Below, piece by piece: positions 1 through 12,300 of a stretch of DNA of 64,000 bases; the stretch's first letter is position 1; every line of letters begins with the position of its first letter. The notes beneath the pieces are model-generated. The model made no database searches. It saw only the letters and a program-made list of their open reading frames with translations, and had not been told where the DNA came from. The stretch comes from Trichobilharzia szidati (Eukaryota > Platyhelminthes > Trematoda > Strigeidida > Schistosomatidae). A program made the translations under genes and the position numbers. Location of the stretch: assembly GCA_944472155.2 (NCBI GenBank), contig OX235273.1:107840582-107904581 (forward strand), read 5' to 3'.

Positions 1-2059
1 GCCAATACTACGTAGGTTTATGTTACTATCTACTTTATTGTCTCAAATCCAATCACATTCTACCTCACTGGCTAAAGTCTACATACACATAAGTATTCTA
101 AAATATTGATGAGTGGGTAGTTGATTGATTATAATTTCACAAGACAAAGTCATTTTGAGATGGAGTGAAGACGGCTTGTTGTCATTTGAGATTATTCGAC
201 AGATCGTATCATTGCAAATTTGTCAATTCTCAAGTCACAACGTGGAAACATTGCCACTCAATCAACTGATTGGAATCCTAGCTTGTCCATGAATTGTATC
301 TTCACTGATCGTTCTCTCGTATCGCTGATTGATTGAGTTTAGAATTAATATGGCGCTGTTTGTTCATTCAACGGATGAATGATTTTAATATATGCCTTGC
401 CTCCTTTGGATTATCGAGAGTTATTGGTGGCAATTTACTGAACTGATTCGAGTGTTTTACACTTTCCAGTGTACTTCAGTATTCACATCTAATATTTTCT
501 GTCTACACAATTATACCCACAATTTCATGAAAACACGGTAGTTTTTCATCGTAGGTTTGGATAAAGATTCAATAAATATTGGTAGTTAGTTAACAACGGA
601 TCACTAATTGACCAGCAATGTACATGAAAAACAGGCCGTGTAATCACTTAAAAGGAAGCATTTGGGAGTAATTTGTAATTAATTACCTGATTTGATTATC
701 GCTGTTAATTGTTCATGAACATGTCTTTTCACTGCGTATCTCACATGCAACAGGATATTCCAACTTACATGTGTAGACAAGCTGAACTAAGTTGAAGAAT
801 CTTCAATTTCTATTTCACGGCTTTTCAACAACGAAATCAGCTAAAAAAACACTCAGCAACACAGATGGGCGTGTCACAGGATATTCTGATTCCTCAACCG
901 CAAGGCCTTATTTCATTTTCATAAACACTGTACTGCTATACTTTTCTGAATAAGACTGATTTTAAAGACGTATCAGTAAGCTGAGAGTTTCAGGTCAAAA
1001 ACTTCTATATCAAAATATTTTCAAACGAAATGTGTTATTCAGATCATTTCAGATAATAATATTTATTAACAAATATTCTACCTGAGCTTAATTTATATTA
1101 ATGTGTACAACATGTTTGTAATGAACAGAAACATAGTGGTGGAATCTTTGAATGTGAGTTTAATAAAACAAGCAAATCCCATTCACTGGTGACTGCACAG
1201 TAAACTCATGTTTGGTGAACTGAATAGAGTTTCCTGTCATATTTATAAACAGGTGATGTGCAGCTGTTTGTTTGCATCAACACGATCGACTTGAAGATAA
1301 ATTTGACCACTATCTACAATGAGTTGGAAGAGATTCTTATGTTCATTTGAAACTGAACGCCATGCAATTTCGTCAAATCTGTTGCTTGTGATATTGATAT
1401 GTGACTTGCATTCACTACGCGAGTATTTGAATCTAGTTGAAACTGGGCTGACAGTTGAAATTTTAAAACATATCTAGGTTGGATGGTTTCAACTTCCACA
1501 CAGTTCATGACGGTCAAACGAGACATGAAGTGTTGATTGTATTCCACTCATTCTCGCTTTGTTTAATTAGAGGAATGCGCTCTTCAAATCAAAACAGTAA
1601 GACATTCATTCAACTTGTTATGTGTAACAGTAAGGCTATTCTCCATACCTGATTCTTGTAGACCCCTATGCTTCACTGCATCCGAAGAAACTGTGAATGA
1701 AACGCAAACTTGTCAGTTGTCATAGAGTTAAATGATCCTTCTTATCAGAATAAGAGCAGTTGTTGCGAATCTGTTATAGGAGAAATGTCTTACTTTATCT
1801 CAGGTAACCATGGATCCCAGTCAAGGTTCAATCCTGATTTCTGTATTCTGGAAGTAATGACATTTCACGCAACTTGACACTAACCAGTTTCAGTGAAACT
1901 TATTTGACGTTTTAATGATAGTGAATTTTCTAATACAGAATTACTATACATTTACTTATGGTTCTACTGAAATAGATTTTCAGTATCGAAGGTGATTTCA
2001 AAATTTGAGGAATATAAGAGGCAAATGTGTAATTGCCCATAACAATTTTCGTATCATTA
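1..2059. other. Gene-poor 5' flank
   Basis: I see no coding exon, promoter or recognisable transposon domain here. ORFs are short and lack family motifs. An isolated tRNA B-box-like word (GGTTCAATCC) lies near 1824, but there is no convincing A box or folded tRNA, so it may be a worn SINE trace or chance. Confidence 0.5.
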
Positions 2060-2560
2060 AAGTAAGTTATATATAAAAGACAAATTCAGCGAAGACAATT
2101 TTCTTTATCAACGAAATCATCGTCAAAGTCTGTACAGTTGGATATATATTTGCCAGAAATTGATAGTAGTCTATAATTGAGTAATTGGAGGTGACATCAT
2201 TGATATAATTACTCGGAAGTGGCTTTAAAATTAAAAAATGAGAGATGGTTAGAAATTTGATAAGGTTAAAATTGCTATTGAGTGAGAATAAAAGTAGTTG
2301 AGTGTCAATTTAATAAGTGTGAAGAGGATGTGAAAATGTACAAAAGGAACATACGGGAGTGATTATAGTGAATATTTATTTTTTACTTCTAAAGCCACTT
2401 CAGAGTAATTATATCAATCATGTCACCCCCTATTACTCAATAATAGACTACTATGCATTTTTGATGAATGTAAATACGACTGCACGACTCTGAAGATGAT
2501 TTCGTCGATAAAGAAAATTTTCCTCGCTGAAGTTGTCTTTTATTTTCTTTATGACTCAAT
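2060..2560. repeat. Fold-back (inverted-repeat) element
   Basis: Two arms, about 2068-2245 and 2375-2545, are imperfect reverse complements around a spacer of about 130 bases. The arms share the order AAAAGACAA..TTCAGCGA, TTTTCTTTATC, GAAATCATC, TAGTAGTCTAT, GATATAATTACTC and AAGTGGCTTTA, read inwards. The outer end resembles the TCTTCGCTGAA word in the Penelope-like 3' tails at 53.0 and 63.2 kb, so it may be two PLE tails head to head rather than a DNA transposon. No transposase is present. Confidence 0.65.
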
Positions 2561-3190
2561 CAGTATTTTCGCTTAGTTACATAAACCACACTTACAAGGA
2601 TTGAACTTTCAAGTAATGGTAAACTAATGGTGCATGTGTGATTTATTTCAGCCAGAATCCATTTCACAGTAGATGCATTACTCTTGAGCCTTTGAGTTCC
2701 TTCTTGTTGAAGCCAGGCGTACACAATTCATCTCGTTATCAGGTTTCCTGACCTACTAAGTTTTACAGAAGGTAAGGGACAATATTGTGGTGTCACGTTG
2801 AACAAACTCTGTGTAATTCTCACTTTTAATATATGTATAACACAGTGATATGGTTAAACTGTTGAAAATATTGTATTTCAGTTGAAATCACTGCTAACAA
2901 CAGTGCCTAGATTCTCTTCTTTTCCCAGATCTTCACATACTCATTAAAAATGTGTCAATCTGAAAAGAGCATACAGTGATAAAGAGGACAATCCCTTTAG
3001 TTAGAGACACAATCTATATGTACTTTATTTGTTAAAAGAAGAAGAAATTCATTAAACAGTATGTCTTACCCACAATCGCTATAAATATCTTTCTTCAAAT
3101 TGAAACTGTACATGTATGATAATGTCAGTCTATTTTGCAGATTTCAACCGGAGTAAGTGTCTAGCACAAAAAGAGCCTTTATTTCTTTAA
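2561..3190. other. Upstream region with two unplaced exon-like signals
   Basis: No gene is recognised. Two splice-bounded mini-segments lie on the plus strand: AAG at 2769-2771 (TTTTACAG before, GTAAGG after) and a 12-nt segment at 3141-3152 (TATTTTGCAG before, GTAAGT after). Both precede the TATA box of the downstream gene. They would be exons only if an upstream promoter or another gene exists. Confidence 0.3.
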
Positions 3191-3193
3191 CAT

Positions 3194-3245
3194 GATTGGC
3201 CAATTCAAATGCCTCAACAGAAGATTTAAGACTGAGTATAAATAG
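3194..3245 (+). promoter_or_regulatory. CCAAT/TATA promoter of the micro-exon gene
   Basis: A TATAAATAG box spans 3237-3245. The palindrome ATTGGCCAAT, a CCAAT box in both orientations, lies about 35 bases upstream near 3196-3205. The start codon at 3293 is about 50 bases downstream of the TATA box, which predicts a start site near 3267-3272 and a 5' UTR of only about 20-25 bases. The spacing is typical of an RNA polymerase II core promoter. The transcription start is inferred. Confidence 0.7.
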
Positions 3246-3292
3246 TCGTAAAATAGCTTGTGCTCACATTTATTCATTTGGATTATACAACT

Positions 3293-3359
3293 ATGAATAC
3301 GTCTTTACTCATTCTTATCTTCTTGTTTGCACTGAAGACTTACGCTACAAGGAAACAAC
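3293..3359 (+). CDS. Exon 1: signal peptide
   Basis: It begins MNTSLLILIFLFAL and continues with a short polar stretch ending in TYA, then TRKQ. This is a classic hydrophobic secretion leader with likely cleavage after Ala in TYA. The exon ends one base into a codon (phase 1) at a perfect donor, GTAAGT (3360-3365). Without splicing the frame stops two codons later. The short 5' UTR and the TATA box upstream support this ATG. Confidence 0.85.
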
Positions 3360-6300
3360 GTAAGTGTTAATGATTCTAAAGTTGACCTCTGATTGAATAC
3401 ATATATTTTCAATTAGAAAAAGTATCCTTAAAAGTGACATTATTTCAATGAGAATAACTTTCTCACAAATTTCCGCATAAAAGATTTCGTTATTCTATAT
3501 GTTCATGGCACAATACAAAAACGTTTTATGACTAACACAGTAGTAAGTGGACAGAAACAATCAGGAATGCAAGTGTGAATTAAGATCAAAATGTAACGAC
3601 ATCTGATTCCAAGAGAATATATGTTGGGGGTGGGGTGGAAATTAGGCGGTGATCATAATTCTTGTGCTGAGACATATCAAGCACATCTATTGATTCTCTG
3701 AAAAGAAAATCACTCACTTTCTCCACGAAAATTTATCAGGCGCAAACAGAGAGATACAGTCACTACTTGATTGAAATTTCTCCATTATAACCAATGAAAC
3801 AAAGTAGATGCGGAAGACATTGTGCTATGATAGAATGTTAATCCTCTAATGAAAGCTGTTTTTGGAGATCAGTGACATTTTCATTGCTAGTAGTAAGATA
3901 AGCAAAGTCTTTGGAAATGTTTTCCCATGCTAGTTATTGCCATCAACACCTAATGGTGAAGAGGGTGAATAGTGCTGCTTCTGTGTGATGCATGGATTTC
4001 TTTGTGTAAATCCATTCAACATTCACTGAAGGCAGATTTCACTTTGAATGAATATTTGCGTGACTTCTAAATCTACAACTGTGTATATCTTAACTGATAT
4101 TCTGTGTTATGTTACTTCAATGCACCATCTTAAACTGTGGTTTTAAGATGGACAGAGACACTGTTCCTGTGAAAAAAGTTCTGGTGCATGAATCGATGCT
4201 GCTTTCGTGAAAAGGCAAAATGGTATACATTTTAAAATGTCACCAAACATCATTTACCTGGTATTGTGTCTTTTAGAGACTTATTCAGTGGATTTCCATC
4301 TGAGTTTAACTTATATTTTTATTCACTGAGCCTCGAATAGCACGTTTCACTTTTATCCTTCGATGAATCAAGCTACTAATAAATATTTCATTTGTCATCG
4401 AGTAAACACTTTGTGTTCATGTTAATTTTAACGTTAATTTAAATGACTCGATTCTCATCTTATCGAATACACATCGGTATATTTAGATGACATAGCAAAT
4501 TATTCGCACATCAGATTATAAGTTGTAGAACAATAATAGTGTGTGTAGTCTACTGATGTTTGAGCCATTACGGAATAAACTTCCTATTAATAAATCTCAT
4601 TTCGTAGTAATGGCAGTATTATGTTCATTAATATTCAATAATACCAGTGATACTCAGATCGACTTATTCATTATTTAGATAATATGTTGAAGGGTTCAGC
4701 AGGTTTGACAACGAGTCAACGTAGACTACACCATAGAACTAGAAGAACACCTAGAGTTTCACTAAAGTAATATTTCTGTCAAGGAAATGAAAAATTGACA
4801 ACCTATTGTCTGATTAGGTGGCAACTTGCAGTGTAATTTTTCACCAATAATTATATCGTGACATCGAATTGCACTTGAAGGCATCAATCACATATCGAGG
4901 TGAGTTGTGAACATGTGAATGCAGGCAAACGTGATAGTCGATTACATGACAGGTGATGTTTCCCTAATAATCATATGCATGTTTTCGAAATAAAATTTGT
5001 TATGTGTGCAATCTTACAGGAGACGGTGAGTAGTGTGTTTAAAGCTCCATCTCAGTTAATTTGTATGTACTAGATTTCGGCTGCCTGCTTGAATCTCTGA
5101 ACTACTTGAACTTCCATCCGAGACAATGAATGCATTTTATATTCTTTAATTCTTGTCGTTATAATCATTCAATTATTTCCCTATCGTTGAGCATCTCTGT
5201 GCGACCACAGAAAAATACCGGAGGTGATTATTTAATTCTTCAGATTTAACATCACTGCGTCATATGATGTACTGGAGATGGCTGTTTTACTTGAAACTCC
5301 TGTATGAAGAATGATGAGGTATAAATACTATGAAACTCAGCAGGCTCCGAATTGTGCACAGAGTGTTAAATTATTGTGCATAATGAAGCTCTGTATGCAG
5401 AAAATTGCTTATCTTCACCATGCCGTATAAATAGTTTGAATTGACTTATCAAAATAACCATCCAAACTTAAATGCACATTACCACTTTCTCGTCCATTGA
5501 TACCGAAAAATTCGGTGTGACGTATTAGTCTGTTATATGTCGCTTTCAAACGTTGGATGAAATGATATCAAACAGAATACACTGTCGGATGTCACTATTC
5601 GAACACTAACCCCTTACCATGTGTATTTGTTCGCATTAGAAGAGACACTGTATGTAAGGCCGATTCGCACAAGTAGGATGCAGAACACTGAGAATACAGT
5701 CACACCTTGATAAATGATTATCCTGAAATCGTTTTTGTATATCTACAAAAACTGTTTTGACTTGGTGGCAGTGAGTTAGTCTCAACAGTCGTTAAGTGAC
5801 AGAAAATTTGGACTGGTCAAACAGAATGCCTTCATGAACAAATCTCCCTAACAGCCGTAAGCACTTTGACCAAGATAACATGAAATCATCCTTCGTCGCA
5901 AAACTCGATTGTTTCATCCCCCAATTACCACGCTCGTACAAACCATAGTATTCCTCAAGCAAGTGATAATAATTTGTATAAGGTTAATAAATGACGTGAT
6001 ATGTGTGCGTATATCATTCCGGACAGTCAAGTTACAACTGTATTTCTCACCGTGAAATCAAGCTGAAGAAAATAACTTTCAAAGGTCATTAGCTAAATGT
6101 TACGCACTACAGAGTCTGGCCACCAATTTGATTCTGAGATTACCGATTTCATCAAGAAATATTCGAGATGTGGAAGAACACGTATAATATGAGAAGCTTT
6201 TCTGAATAACAAGAATCCAAATGGTCTGAATAGAAATGATGAGGCGAAGAAAATAAAGTTTTGGTGGCGCACACTTCGACAAACGGATGGAGTTGTTTTG

Positions 6301-9300
6301 GATAGTTCATTGGGAAGATTCTTATCTGATGTGTGTATGACTTGCATAGATTATCTTTCCAGTGATTTGATCGATTAGTTGCCATTTTGTGGGAGATATG
6401 CTGACGACTTAATCGTAATGTAGTCATCTCCTCAGCGTATGTTCGACTCAACTCTATTTTCTTCTGCATAATTGTTGGGAAGCAGGTTTTTAGTCGGTTT
6501 ACTATTATTGACATAAAATAACAATGTCCATTCCTGTTTCGACCGGTGGCTCACTAACGTCCTCATTGAGTGCGATACACCTCAGAGATGGTAATCATTA
6601 GTTTGACACACAAACAGCATTCAAGACGAGTTTATTAGTTTCCTGTATACTTATCTTCCATTCAAATAAGTATCTGCTCCCAGGTCATTATGTTGGGAGT
6701 GAATTCTATATCAGCCGTTTGTCAATCTGGACAATAAACCACTTTCTCTAACAACTCAACACTTGAAACTAATCTGATTTTATATTCATTATCAAATGCA
6801 ACATCAAAATGTATCTGAGTCATAACTGTCTGTCATTTTATTAATATCAAAAATTTCATGATTTAAGTCGAACAGTCTGAAGATAATCTATTGAAAAGAA
6901 TATTCCTTTGGTAGACTGAACTTCGATTCACGACATCAGAATATTATTTACTTTTGAATCAAACATCCGACCTTTATTGTCCAATATCAAATGGTGTCTT
7001 CGAACCGCATGAAAATAAATTTACACTTCAGATGATAGGAGGGCAGAAACCAGTTAAGAGTATCGTCTACTATTAGGTGCACCAATACTGATTGGTTCCA
7101 GAGATGATGGGAAGTAGATTTGTCAAGAAATCTTGAGTCAAATGAATGAATATTGAAAAAAACGTGACCATTTAGAAATGCTTTAGTTCTGCTCATGGTT
7201 TAAATGGCAAGGATGCTAAGAGGAACCTGAGAATCTTTCATCAGAATGCCAAATCAAATTATCTTTGTTCAAGTGCGACTGAATGAATACAGTCAAATGG
7301 TACGTAAATTTTCATACGCCTTAGATCTACATCTAAGTGAGATGAGTCTTGAAGGTTTCATGAAACTCGACGATCACACATGGATGATAGAACACAGAAG
7401 CTGAAAGAATACTAACATTTCCTGAAGAGAATTATGTACATCAGGGAAGTAAAAGTTCGAAAAACGTCATGCTGGAGGGTTCGATTGTCGCACTTGTGAT
7501 ATATTTACATACACATTTGAGATTTTTGAACTGAATGATATTGTGGAGTGCAATTCATGTATGCGCCTAATTCAAGAGTACGCATAAAGCAGGGCAGTTT
7601 GCTATTTCCTCTTCTCCTGTTTTCCGCTTGTTATTAAATGGAAATAATTATCTGCATGAAATTAAATACAAAGACTTTGAATGCATAATTTAATATGAAT
7701 GCTCACTTCAAACCAGTCGGTTTTGTGAGTACAAAATAATCCATAAGGCTGGTAAATTATTGTTATCTTGTTGTTTCGGACAGTGATCATATCATAAATA
7801 GATGTTTTCTGCTGATCAGTTCACAACTTAAACATCATTTTACGTAAATAAATATTAAAATTAATTTTTTATGAAGCCGAATACTCATAATTTTATTATA
7901 TACAATTTTGTGAAATCAATTATGTCACACCAGCTTGTAGAGGTGAGTCTAAATGTGCACATTCAATCCTAGAATTAATCATGAATTGATTTTCTGACTA
8001 ATGAGGTTTTCATAAAATGGAACCATCCACAGATTCACCCACTATTATAACACCAGAAACCAAAGGTGTCATCATCGGTTTCGAAGACTGATATATTCAT
8101 GAAGGCGTATATGCTTTTTTACGGTGCATTCCAGCGATTAATAAAACAACAGTGCAGTATGCATTGATGAGCGATTTTGAGGGTGTAATGAAAATTCGTT
8201 TGGGATACATCGAACAACATTGAGTAGTTAAGAGCGCTGTAAACATGATTCTGGGAAATCATTCAATTACCTACCATTTTGATTCATAGTCTTGTCAATT
8301 GTAACTCGGTTTGTCCAGTGGGATCAATATCGGATGTCTATTTTAGAAATTTACTTTTATTGGATGGAATCATTGAGACCATGTCAGCATGACCTCGTTT
8401 CTTCACTAGTACTATTCCAGAATCCACGAATAGTGCTCTTTCACTAGCAGATACCTCATTTTCAGAGTGAGTATTTCGTGAGATATTTTGTTGAGGGTAT
8501 GCTTTATAGGTGCACGTTAGATGGGATATATGTGATTTCATCTGGGATCTTCCGGAGCACAGACAGATATTCACGTCGCTCGTCAGTTTTCTGAACATCA
8601 CTGTGCATCATTAAGGAAGGAAAATCCAGCATCTATTCTCAGCTCTACTTTCTTTCATCTCGTAGAAAATGAAGAGAAAGGCGATATAACCATAGCTTGT
8701 CAATTTATCTACTTGTTCCGAATAATCTCGATTTTGTCTTACGAGTTCGAATTTTATCTGTGGTTGGAGTCATTGCAATCCACTTTAGAAAGCACAACAT
8801 ATGTATTCAGAAAGAATTTTTTGATGCTCTTTCTCTAATATGCCAACTTCTATTTCAATTGTCTTTAATCGTCGCACAAATATTCCTATTGATTCTATCT
8901 ATTATTCGTCAAAAGAATTAGTTCTTTGTCCAAATGGAATGCATAACTCGTGTTTTGCAATTCAAACTCATCTCAAACCATTTTACTAACTGTCTTACCG
9001 ATAGTGAGAATTTCACTGTTTCTCAAAATGACAGGCAGTTGGCGTCTCATGGTTTTGTGGATGATTATTTTGTTGATGTAATGACTGAATAATTCCATGA
9101 AAGTGGATTCATCAAATATATTAACACCTATTCACACTGACTAATTCACTCCGAAACTCCATTTATTTATTGCAAGTAATCATCATCCCGATGTAATTTT
9201 GCGAACACTGAAGATACCGAAGACCACATTTATGAAAATGCAGTTGGTTTTGCACTAACAAACACTTATGAAAGCGGTATTTCTAACTGATATTTGCAGC

Positions 9301-12300
9301 ATCAGCAGGTCATCACTTACATTGGTGTTTGCGAAACTGCATTGTACTATTCTGCATCAGTGTAATTCAGTGTAGAGTAATTCATAATGTACATGTCACT
9401 AAGGATGTTTCATGCTTATCTTTTTGATAACAATTCTGAGGCTTTAACACTACAATAATGTTTATCATTTCACAACCCTTGCAAATATACATAAACTCCG
9501 TCTTAAATATTTAAAACCGTTTCTTTACACCAGGCAATCACAGTAAGAAGAAGTATATATAATATAAGAAAAGACCTTAGGCACTGTCATTGATTATAAT
9601 TACATTGTGGAGAAAATTTATTTCGATAAAGTATCATATTGATATACAGTAATATTTAATGATGTGCGTCGATGGCATAGCGGTTAGGACGCTCGCCGAC
9701 CATGCACGTGGTCAGGGGTTCGATCCCCGGCCGACGCACTCCTTTACCTCGCTTAGCCAGAAATAATGCTGGTGAAGAGGAAAGGTTGGGCATGATGCTA
9801 AACACTACTATAGAAGCTTCAAGCCTCTAGCTTGTAGGCCTATATTCCACTGGAGAACGTGAAGGAAAAAAATTTTTAATGATGACGTTTATGATATGAT
9901 TACTAGCGGTAAATTGCTTTGGAAACGTCATCAGTAAATAATGCTGTATAATACTTTAAGACTTTATGAAAATAAATTACATCTACAATGAATGAGCTGC
10001 ATATGTCAATAATTTTTTGCATCTGTTACCAATTTTCAACATGTCAGATATATGTTCGCCTCAGGCCATATTTTGAAAGTAACCAACTGGACTGCTGACT
10101 AATAATGTACACCAGATGTACATAGGATGAACTAGTCACGCCATGTGGAATCCTCGATAATGCGTTGAATAAAGTAATGTGTTCCAACACCACGTGAATT
10201 ATGCAGGCGTCATTTTTAATTCACGTTGTTTTGTGAGTATTTATGTGTAAGTTTTCCTTGGAAGCATGTGTTCGACGGTTTAAATCATCTCCCTTGATTA
10301 TTGGTTTTGTTAAGATTCACTGATACTCACATCATTCTAGACTGTTTAAGTGAGTTTCGAAAATTGAATCGAACAGATGAATATAAGACAATCTGATTCT
10401 TCGGTTAATAACTGTGTAAGAAATGAATAAAGTCTACCGAAAATGTTGATCATTAGTATCTCTTGTGAATGACACCTAGTGTTGAGCATGACTGAACCAA
10501 TTTCTCACGAAATCGATCATCCATACATGCATTAGGTGGCAGCGACTTACAAGTCAAAATAAAATTCTGAATTGTTGAATGAACTACAGAGTTGTCTTTC
10601 CCATTGTGTCGTGAATAATTAGTTTGTATGTAGAGGAATTGGGTGTGTTCAGGGTGTACAGTTACGAGAGAGTAACAGTTAAACGTGATAACTTGAAATT
10701 AACTACCACTGAAATGGTTAAGTTTAACAAAAATACTGAAATTTCGAAATTTTCATTTCTTGTTGTTTGAAAATATTTCATTCGTGATGTTTTTAAACAA
10801 ATTTGATGTTTTCGTTAGGTTTCGTTTTGAATAACAGAATAGTAATTATTCCCATTCTTTTAACTGGGTTATTTGGGTTTACGCACAAATTGCGACATCC
10901 AGCTATTTTAGTTACTGCTGATTTTTACTTGAGTACTTCAACAGATAATGTATTTTTCGACAAAATTACCTGACAGCAATTTTCATAAACACACCCATAC
11001 AATCATACTCATCATATTCCAGCATGCGCATGTGAGTAACTGTGCGAATTCTATTGGTAACTAAATCAACTAATGGTGATGTAATTCTGATCATTTTTAA
11101 TTAGACGACAGTTTTTAATCATCCAGGATTAAGTGGTATAGTGATCAAAGTACAACATCAAATGCGAATGACTGATGTATTCGAGGAGTCAACATTGATT
11201 TCATGAAACATGTGAAGATCGCTTTTTAGAAATCGTCAGTATCAGTAAATAATCTTCATTAATCTGAGACTGATGAATGACAGTTGTGCAAGAGTTCAGT
11301 GTAGAAGTAATATGTCCACTCAGGATTCAGGGGGAAAATGCACCATTGGAATAAGGTGAAGACAAAACACGCAAAACATATATAACCACCAAAAAGCAAA
11401 AGAATTCGTAATAACAGGCAAAACATTTCAGACGATACTGATCAAACTGCTTATCATGTAGCCTGAAATAATGCGGCGAAATTAGACAAGATAATGTCAG
11501 CATATGATTCTTAATGCTTCTCTAACTGATTTCGATTTGCATGTCAGCCACCATCAAACCATCCATATCAAAAGAGACCGACAATCGCATGTATTTTTTC
11601 AATAACTGTGAATAACAACTGAGTGGTATTTTGACATAAGTAAAAGTAACTTACTTTCCTCATACACAGAAAACCCATGATTTCCGTTAAAATATATATA
11701 TATATATATATATAAATATGTATATATAACGTTTGTATTGTAGGGAAATAGCATGCAGACGAAATTTCGACTGCCTTCATTAAACGTCCTATTATATACT
11801 GCAACAGATCTCAATATAAGACATAGGAAGATGTGTTCGATGGAGCTCAGTAATCTCATTTCAAAAGATGTTCTATCAACCACCAAAATGAACAATTCTG
11901 TTCTCCATTTTACGCCGAGTTCAATTAGGTTTATATGTGCTTTAGAATTACAGCTTGACAATAAATCGTAGGAATTCATTCCGCTACGATTACCACGGAT
12001 GTTATCCATTTGTTGCATAACTTCAATTTTATGTAAAAGGAGATGTTTTCCACCAGGTGAATAATTTAATGAGAATTATTCTAATGTGCAGACTATAAAG
12101 GTAAGCTGAAATACGTTTGATAATTCACATAGAGGAATTCATGTAATTCATTCTTTCGGATTTAGATACTTAAATGCCACACTTCACCACGAATGAAATA
12201 TTGATTTAAATTTAATGCGTCTAGCAAAAGTACTGCATCCCCACCTTTCCGTCATATTACTGATACTAGTGGTCAAGAAGGAATTGGAACATAGCCGCTC

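Larger units (their letters stand above)
3360..7933 (+). other. Long first intron region
   Basis: No transposon domain or coding ORF is recognised in this stretch of more than 4 kb. Weak exon-like candidates are GAGACG at 5020-5025 and ATCTACATCTAA at 7325-7336, listed separately. The short ORFs around 6100-6500 show no family motif and look like chance. Confidence 0.5.

Noticed and set aside
5640..5649. AAGAGACACT after a good acceptor and before GTATGT
   Set aside because: At 10 nt it would break the phase kept by every other candidate.
9300..9308. CATCAGCAG as a further 9-nt exon
   Set aside because: The donor GTCATC is poor, and the flank recurs near 21.55 kb as part of a repeat without the donor.
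9664..9738. tRNA-like sequence with A and B boxes and a paired acceptor-like stem
   Set aside because: The T-stem is only about three pairs and the sequence runs on into a SINE body found at two other places, so it is a SINE head and not a tRNA gene.
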